A DNA stretch of 64,000 bases from Zonotrichia leucophrys gambelii (lineage: Eukaryota > Chordata > Aves > Passeriformes > Passerellidae), in NCBI RefSeq assembly GCF_028769735.1, contig NC_088170.1, positions 56,639,585 to 56,703,584 on the forward strand. The letters run 5' to 3'. This document shows, piece after piece, positions 59,181-64,000 of this stretch. Each line of letters opens with the position of its first letter. The stretch's first letter is position 1. Under the pieces are notes generated by a model that saw nothing but the letters and a program-made list of their open reading frames with translations, did not search any database and had not been told where the DNA came from. The position numbers were made by a program, and so were the translations under genes.

Positions 59181-62100
59181 AACATGAGGGAGCAAGCTGT
59201 CTTTTTTAATCTTTACTGGGAAACAAAAGAACTTCTTATTGAAGCTTTTATAATTACCTATTATGCCTTTAAAAAAATCTCAGACACCAAGAAATTGCTT
59301 GAGTTTTGTGGCTCATAAGTGTAGGAGTGAGTGTTGCTTGTTGGTCTCACTTTTTTAAAAGGAAAGTTAGTCTGATCCTATGGCTGGAGCCACCAGCAGC
59401 TTTACCACTCATGTGAGCCCCTGTATATCAAAATAATGCTCTTAATTTTAGCCTGGCCACAGCTTGTCCAAAATGGGAGTGCTGAGATCCAAATGAGCTG
59501 TGATATTGCTTTACCCATGGCTCTAAATGAAAATCTGATAGTTTTAAAGTTTATTTTAAAGTCTTTAGTTATTGTTAAATATCTCTTTTAAAACTTATAA
59601 CTTACAGAATGCTGAAATCATAACAAAACACAAAAAAACTGGTTTGCTTTTGAAGTGTTGAAGGAATGGGTATGTTTTCTCCAACAAGTGTCTTAAAATT
59701 GGTAACAGATGCTACTTTGCCCTTGTCAGTGATAATTTTACAAGATCATTTCATCCTCCATTTCCTCAAAGTTTCATCTAACTAGGTCCCTGCATTGCCA
59801 GTGTCTCAGCTCCCTATTTCACCATGCCTTAGTCTGTTACTCATATTCTGAGGTTTGTCACAGTGTGTCACCTACCTGTTTTTATGCTTTACTACCTCTG
59901 AAGAACCCTTGACTTTCTAAACCTGCTGACCTGGAAATAGTTAAAGGCTACAAGGCCATCCCATCAACATCCCTCCTGCACTGCAAGACTCAGTTTCTTC
60001 AGGAGCTCCTCATGACATTCAAAGTTTAATTTCTCTTTGGTTTATGCTTTCTTCATGCTTTTAGAAACTCTGTGAATCATGTGAATGCCTCTCCCCATGT
60101 TTTTAACTTTGTTTCTGGATCTGAAATGAGCATAAATATGCGATGGATGCTCCAGAGCCTTGGCAGACCTGGGCACTAAAACAAGTGAAGGAAAGGGAAA
60201 GAAAACTTGATTTGAGTTTAGCTGTGAAGAGCATTTGCCTGATGGCACCCAGAAATCTCTTTAGTCATTTCACAGTGCCTGACTTGGCAGAAATCTCAGC
60301 AAACCTAAGACATCAATTGGGCCCTGTCTAATGTGAGAGCAATCTGGGAGTCAATACAGTTCTAAAGACAACATAGCACAGGTAAATGCACCACATAGAA
60401 TGTGGTGGGTTGTTTGAGTCTCATTTTTCAAGATGGGAATTTGGTGCCATTACAAAAACTTTTGCAATGCTCCAGCAGGAGCTTTCTATCAAAAGAAGGT
60501 TTTGATTCAGCATTGCTGTGGGTAAATGATGGATGTAGTTACACCAAAGAGAGGATCCTCAGGCTCCCAGGCCTTCATGTGCTCCCAGGAGGCTGATGAG
60601 AATCCATAAGAAGCTGGGTTGAGAGAAAGCAAAATAGGTTGTGTCTAATTGGCATTTCTTCCCCAGGATTTTTGTCTGGGAGTTAGCTAAGCCTGAAGAT
60701 TAATGTTACAGGGGAAAATAGGCACAAAGGGAATCTAAACTAATGGCCCCAAGGACTGCAGCTTCAGGAACAGGTATGAGATGTAGATTGCAGCTTGAAA
60801 CCAAAATATCAAGACTGAACAAAGTGTTCTAAAACACCATGTCATTTGAAACAGATTTTTATGTGTGCTCATGTGAATATTCCAACCTGCATCAGACCAA
60901 GCAACAAATGTTGAAGAATTCATGTCCCCCCTGGGATATAAAACCTAATATGTACTTGGCAGTGGAAAACAATCAATCTGCAGTTGCTTAGAGGCTTAAT
61001 TAAAGGCCAGCTATACCTGTGGCAAAAACTGGCAAACATTGACTTTTCAATGGTTTCTGTGAGCAATTCAAAGGAAAAAAAAAAACCAGCCAAAATTCAA
61101 ACCTACTTGACTTAGTGTAAAGAGAAAAGTAATTCTGAAGAGCAGGTGGGCTTTGGGAACACAACCTTTACTGATGGAAGCCTTGGAGATAAACACAACT
61201 TAGACAAGTGCTTAAATGATGCACAGGATAGAAGAAGTTACCTTAACAAGATCTATTTTATAGAGCTGTGTGTTTTTACTACCAGCTTGCAACTAAGAAC
61301 TCATGAAAAAGAGAAGTGCTTCTGAAATGGTGGAAACAAAATGTATTGCCCCCTCTGGTAGAACAGCCAAGGGATCTGAGGCAGTCCCTCAGCCCCTGCT
61401 GTGCAGGGATGCAGCTGAACACCATGTGGGAAATGCAGTGAAGTCCAGCAGAGATCACAGTGGCAGGGTTTTAAAGAAATTACACTAAAAACTGCAGAGT
61501 TTAAGCTTCTTTTAAAGGAACATTTGCTGTGAACCTTTGAAGAAAGACCCTCACTTGCTCTAAGCCTGGCTCACAAGTGAAATGAAAGCTGTCCTTGCAG
61601 TGCTATTCAGCTGTCCTCAATGCACTTTCCAGTAAGAAGCCATTAATAGCCTCCAACAGGAGAGCAGATGAACAGGAAACAGTTTCTGTGAAACTCTCCT
61701 CCTTGCTGCTGCTCTAAAACACACTCTAAGGCTCATTCCATTTGTGTGAGTGATTTCTAAACAGCCCACTTATTTAAAACTCCATTTTTGCTGGACTAAA
61801 TTTCCCTCCTATAAAGAGAGCCAGGGTGACATTTATGGTAGTGCCACAGCCAGAGACCCCTGCAAGCACAGAGCTCCTTCCTGCTGCATTCTGGCTCCAC
61901 AGATGCATTACCAGGGAGAAAATGCAATAGCAAATCCTTTAGTCTTGTTCATCTGTTAGTCAAATAAACAGAGAGGGAAGCTGGTTAATTTGGTAACAGG
62001 AAGTCTTTCCTCACTGAAACAACACAGGCAATAAATAACCATTCAGTGGGTTTTTGTTTGTTCGCTTCATTGCTCTGTGACTCTGACAAAAGATAATTTA

Positions 62101-63069
62101 TCTGGCATTACATTTAAATGAAGAAAAACATATCTATTCATTAATACAGAAATCATATGGGGAAAACTGAAGACATTTGCAAAGAAAGATCGTAATGGAA
62201 AATAAAACACACACAATTTATAACTGACTTTAATCCTTTTTCTCCTTTCTTTTGGACAAGCTCATTACAGAAGGAGAACTGAATTTCTGCAGTAGCTGCC
62301 TTTGCTCACAGGCCTCTGATGAGCAATCAGCCCTGTGCACTGAAGCATAAACCCTATATGTGTACAGAAATTCATAGTTCAACAAATTCCCCAGATCAAC
62401 CTGGAGATGGAATAACAACAGAATTAGATGTGTTATTAGAGATAGTGACCCAACACCTTCATTTTTCTCCTTTCATTTACCTTTCCATTTGCCTGCATCC
62501 AAAATGACAAGCTGAGTCTGCTTTCACTCAGTCCCTTCTGTGATGAATTGTTTGATGAAACAATTTCTGCAGGCCAAAAATATTACGGGTTTCTTTTTAA
62601 TTTTGATGTTGATTTTCTTGCGTTGGTATTCACATGGAAGCCACATATGGATGGAGGAGATAAAGGAAAATGTCACATTGTGCAGGCTTGGAATTAAAAT
62701 AAAGTTCTTGCATCACAGTCTTTTTCATGAGGCAAAACACTCGCAAGATCCTGCATTTCTTCCACTTTTCTAAGAGGGATTACTCATGGAGTTCATCTTT
62801 GCCAGTGAAAGCAGCAGCAAGTTTGGAGTGGAACAGGCTCAATAATGTTAGTATCTCTTGTTGTCTACAAAGTTGTTGGAGAATTTTGCTCAGATATGGC
62901 TTGAAGGAAAGAGGCCATGAAAATATACAGCTGATGGAAAAGTGAAAGGCAGCTGTAAGCAGCAATTCTCAAGCCTGTTTCCCAGGCATGTTTCTGTAAA
63001 CAGCAAGAGTTCTCAAGCCTGTCTTCAATAACAAGTAAATACCTTGTCCTTGCATAAAGTATGGGAAAG
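59181..63069. other. Unique sequence, no gene recognised
   Basis: AT-leaning sequence with short frames only. A-run at about 61075-61085. A TTAATTAAAG core near 60997 is isolated. No exon, repeat family or RNA gene recognised. Confidence 0.5.
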
Positions 63070-63324
63070 CAAAGTGACAAACATGGAGGCCTTGAGAATC
63101 TTTCATATATCAGGGTGAGAACACAAATCTTGGTTTCAATAACAAACCACAGGTATTGAAAACAAATGAGGGGTTAATGTGTAATCTGTGACCAATGATG
63201 AGCTCGAGTTTTGCAATATATATGAACTTAATTAACACCATTATAAAAATGTGCATGGTTGATCAATAAATCGGAGTTCGATGCTGGTCAGTTAGGATGG
63301 GTCAACTTCCTTCACTTCAATACA
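63070..63324 (+). mobile_element. Probable LTR 3' part (avian endogenous retrovirus)
   Basis: 'tgaccaatgatgagctcgag' (63189 onward) leads to a TATA-like 'caatatatatgaac', then to 'gatcaataaatcggagttcg' holding AATAAA (about 63265-63270). It continues as 'tcagttaggatgggtcaact' and stops near 'caataca' (63324). An isolated CpG cluster around an AATAAA is typical of the R/U5 region of avian LTRs. The 5' end is not defined and no partner copy occurs in the window, so the call rests on signal order only. Confidence 0.5.
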
Positions 63325-64000
63325 AAGTAAACTTCTTATCTAAATGTACTCCCTCCACATGAGCCTGCCACTGTGACCCTGGTTATGGCAATTTCCAATT
63401 GGCAGCTCCAGAGCCTCTATGGTGCCTGAGCCACAGCAATGGGCAGCTCCATGACACCAACAATGTGGTTCATGGAGATGCCCATTGCAGTCTGGTTTTG
63501 GGAGCCATAATCCTGATACCTCTGGTTCATCAGGGTCATCAGCAGCCTGCTGCAGTAGGCAGATACTGATATCAAATTATAAGGATATGTTAGGTTCAGC
63601 ATTTTTTGGGTACCTTTGCTCACCTTCTTCAAACCAGTCAAACCAAGTATTATATAAAAATAATACACATACTCTATTATATGTGTATATGTATAAAATA
63701 AGGAAAGGGTGGCAGTGTCAATTTTGGATTTACTTCAAGCACCTGTCCTACAGAGGGTGGACCAAGGAGCAAGTGTTGCACTATCAAAGCATGGCTGGGC
63801 CTTGATGACACCAGAGTTTTTCAGGAACATGCTGCCCAGCTCCCAGCCTCTCAGAGCTGTTTTCTGGGGAGAGACTCCTCACTACACATTGCATGCTGCC
63901 ACAGGCTGTCAGCACTGTTTGTGAATCAACAAGTAACACAGTTACCCCCAGGTAAAGGGAAGAAGGTCACACAAAAATATAAAATCAATACCTCACTTTT
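63325..64000. other. Unique sequence to window end, no gene recognised
   Basis: Mixed sequence with a short AT-rich run at about 63650-63690. Frames up to 106 codons have no family resemblance. Confidence 0.5.

Noticed and set aside
59040..59318. 92-codon frame possibly encoding a retroelement protein
   Set aside because: It lies across the TATA region of repeat D and has no gag/pol-like motif.
1..64000. CRISPR arrays, operons, phage or plasmid features, rRNA or tRNA genes
   Set aside because: None seen. Direct repeats are simple tandem arrays or dispersed retroelements, and the sequence is vertebrate in character. A tRNA or small RNA scan was not possible, so a diverged one could be missed.

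Overview
The window looks like nuclear DNA from a bird, probably a songbird (passerine). The main evidence is several CR1 LINE 3' ends in the avian form (for example 58112-58389 and 46993-47144). There are also LTR-type repeats with AATAAA signals that resemble avian endogenous retrovirus LTRs as I remember them, and the remaining sequence is AT-leaning and CpG-poor. Nothing suggests a bacterial, plasmid or viral genome: there are no operons, ribosome binding sites, CRISPR arrays or rRNA. Species and locus cannot be named from the sequence alone.

I find no protein-coding exon that I can support. Open frames are short and occur on both strands. The longest are either translations of a tandem repeat (1.65-2.43 kb) or frames without family resemblance. 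The longest frame outside the repeat, 242 codons at 17595-18323, starts on GTG and contains no ATG. The window reads as an intergenic region or a large intron.

Layout: 1-2.4 kb has an old TATA-associated repeat (copy A) and then a 720-bp polypyrimidine array, (CCTT)n followed by a 13-bp minisatellite. 2.4-10.2 kb is mostly unique sequence with a homeodomain-site-rich block at 7.7-8.1 kb. 10.25-10.6 kb is a degraded CR1 piece. 10.6-28.4 kb is unique sequence with two AT-rich blocks (19.2-19.6 and 21.0-21.8 kb) that look like possible conserved non-coding elements. 28.4-29.1 kb is an LTR copy carrying an expanded CTT/CCT microsatellite. 31.8-32.1 kb is a 310-bp solo-type LTR. 33.2-33.7 kb is another possible regulatory block. 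37.6-39.7 kb is the most complex area: a second copy of the 28-kb LTR, interrupted by a 370-bp retroelement with near-perfect 7-bp flanking duplications and a (GA)n end, followed by copy B of the first repeat and possible retroviral debris. 39.7-64 kb is unique sequence interspersed with CR1 pieces (47.0, 54.6-55.0, 57.1, 58.1 kb), a second copy of the nested element (58.9 kb) and an LTR-like end (63.1-63.3 kb).

No genes act together here. The content is repeat history plus a few candidate regulatory blocks. Family assignments rest on recognition of sequence words and on copies compared within the window, not on a database search.
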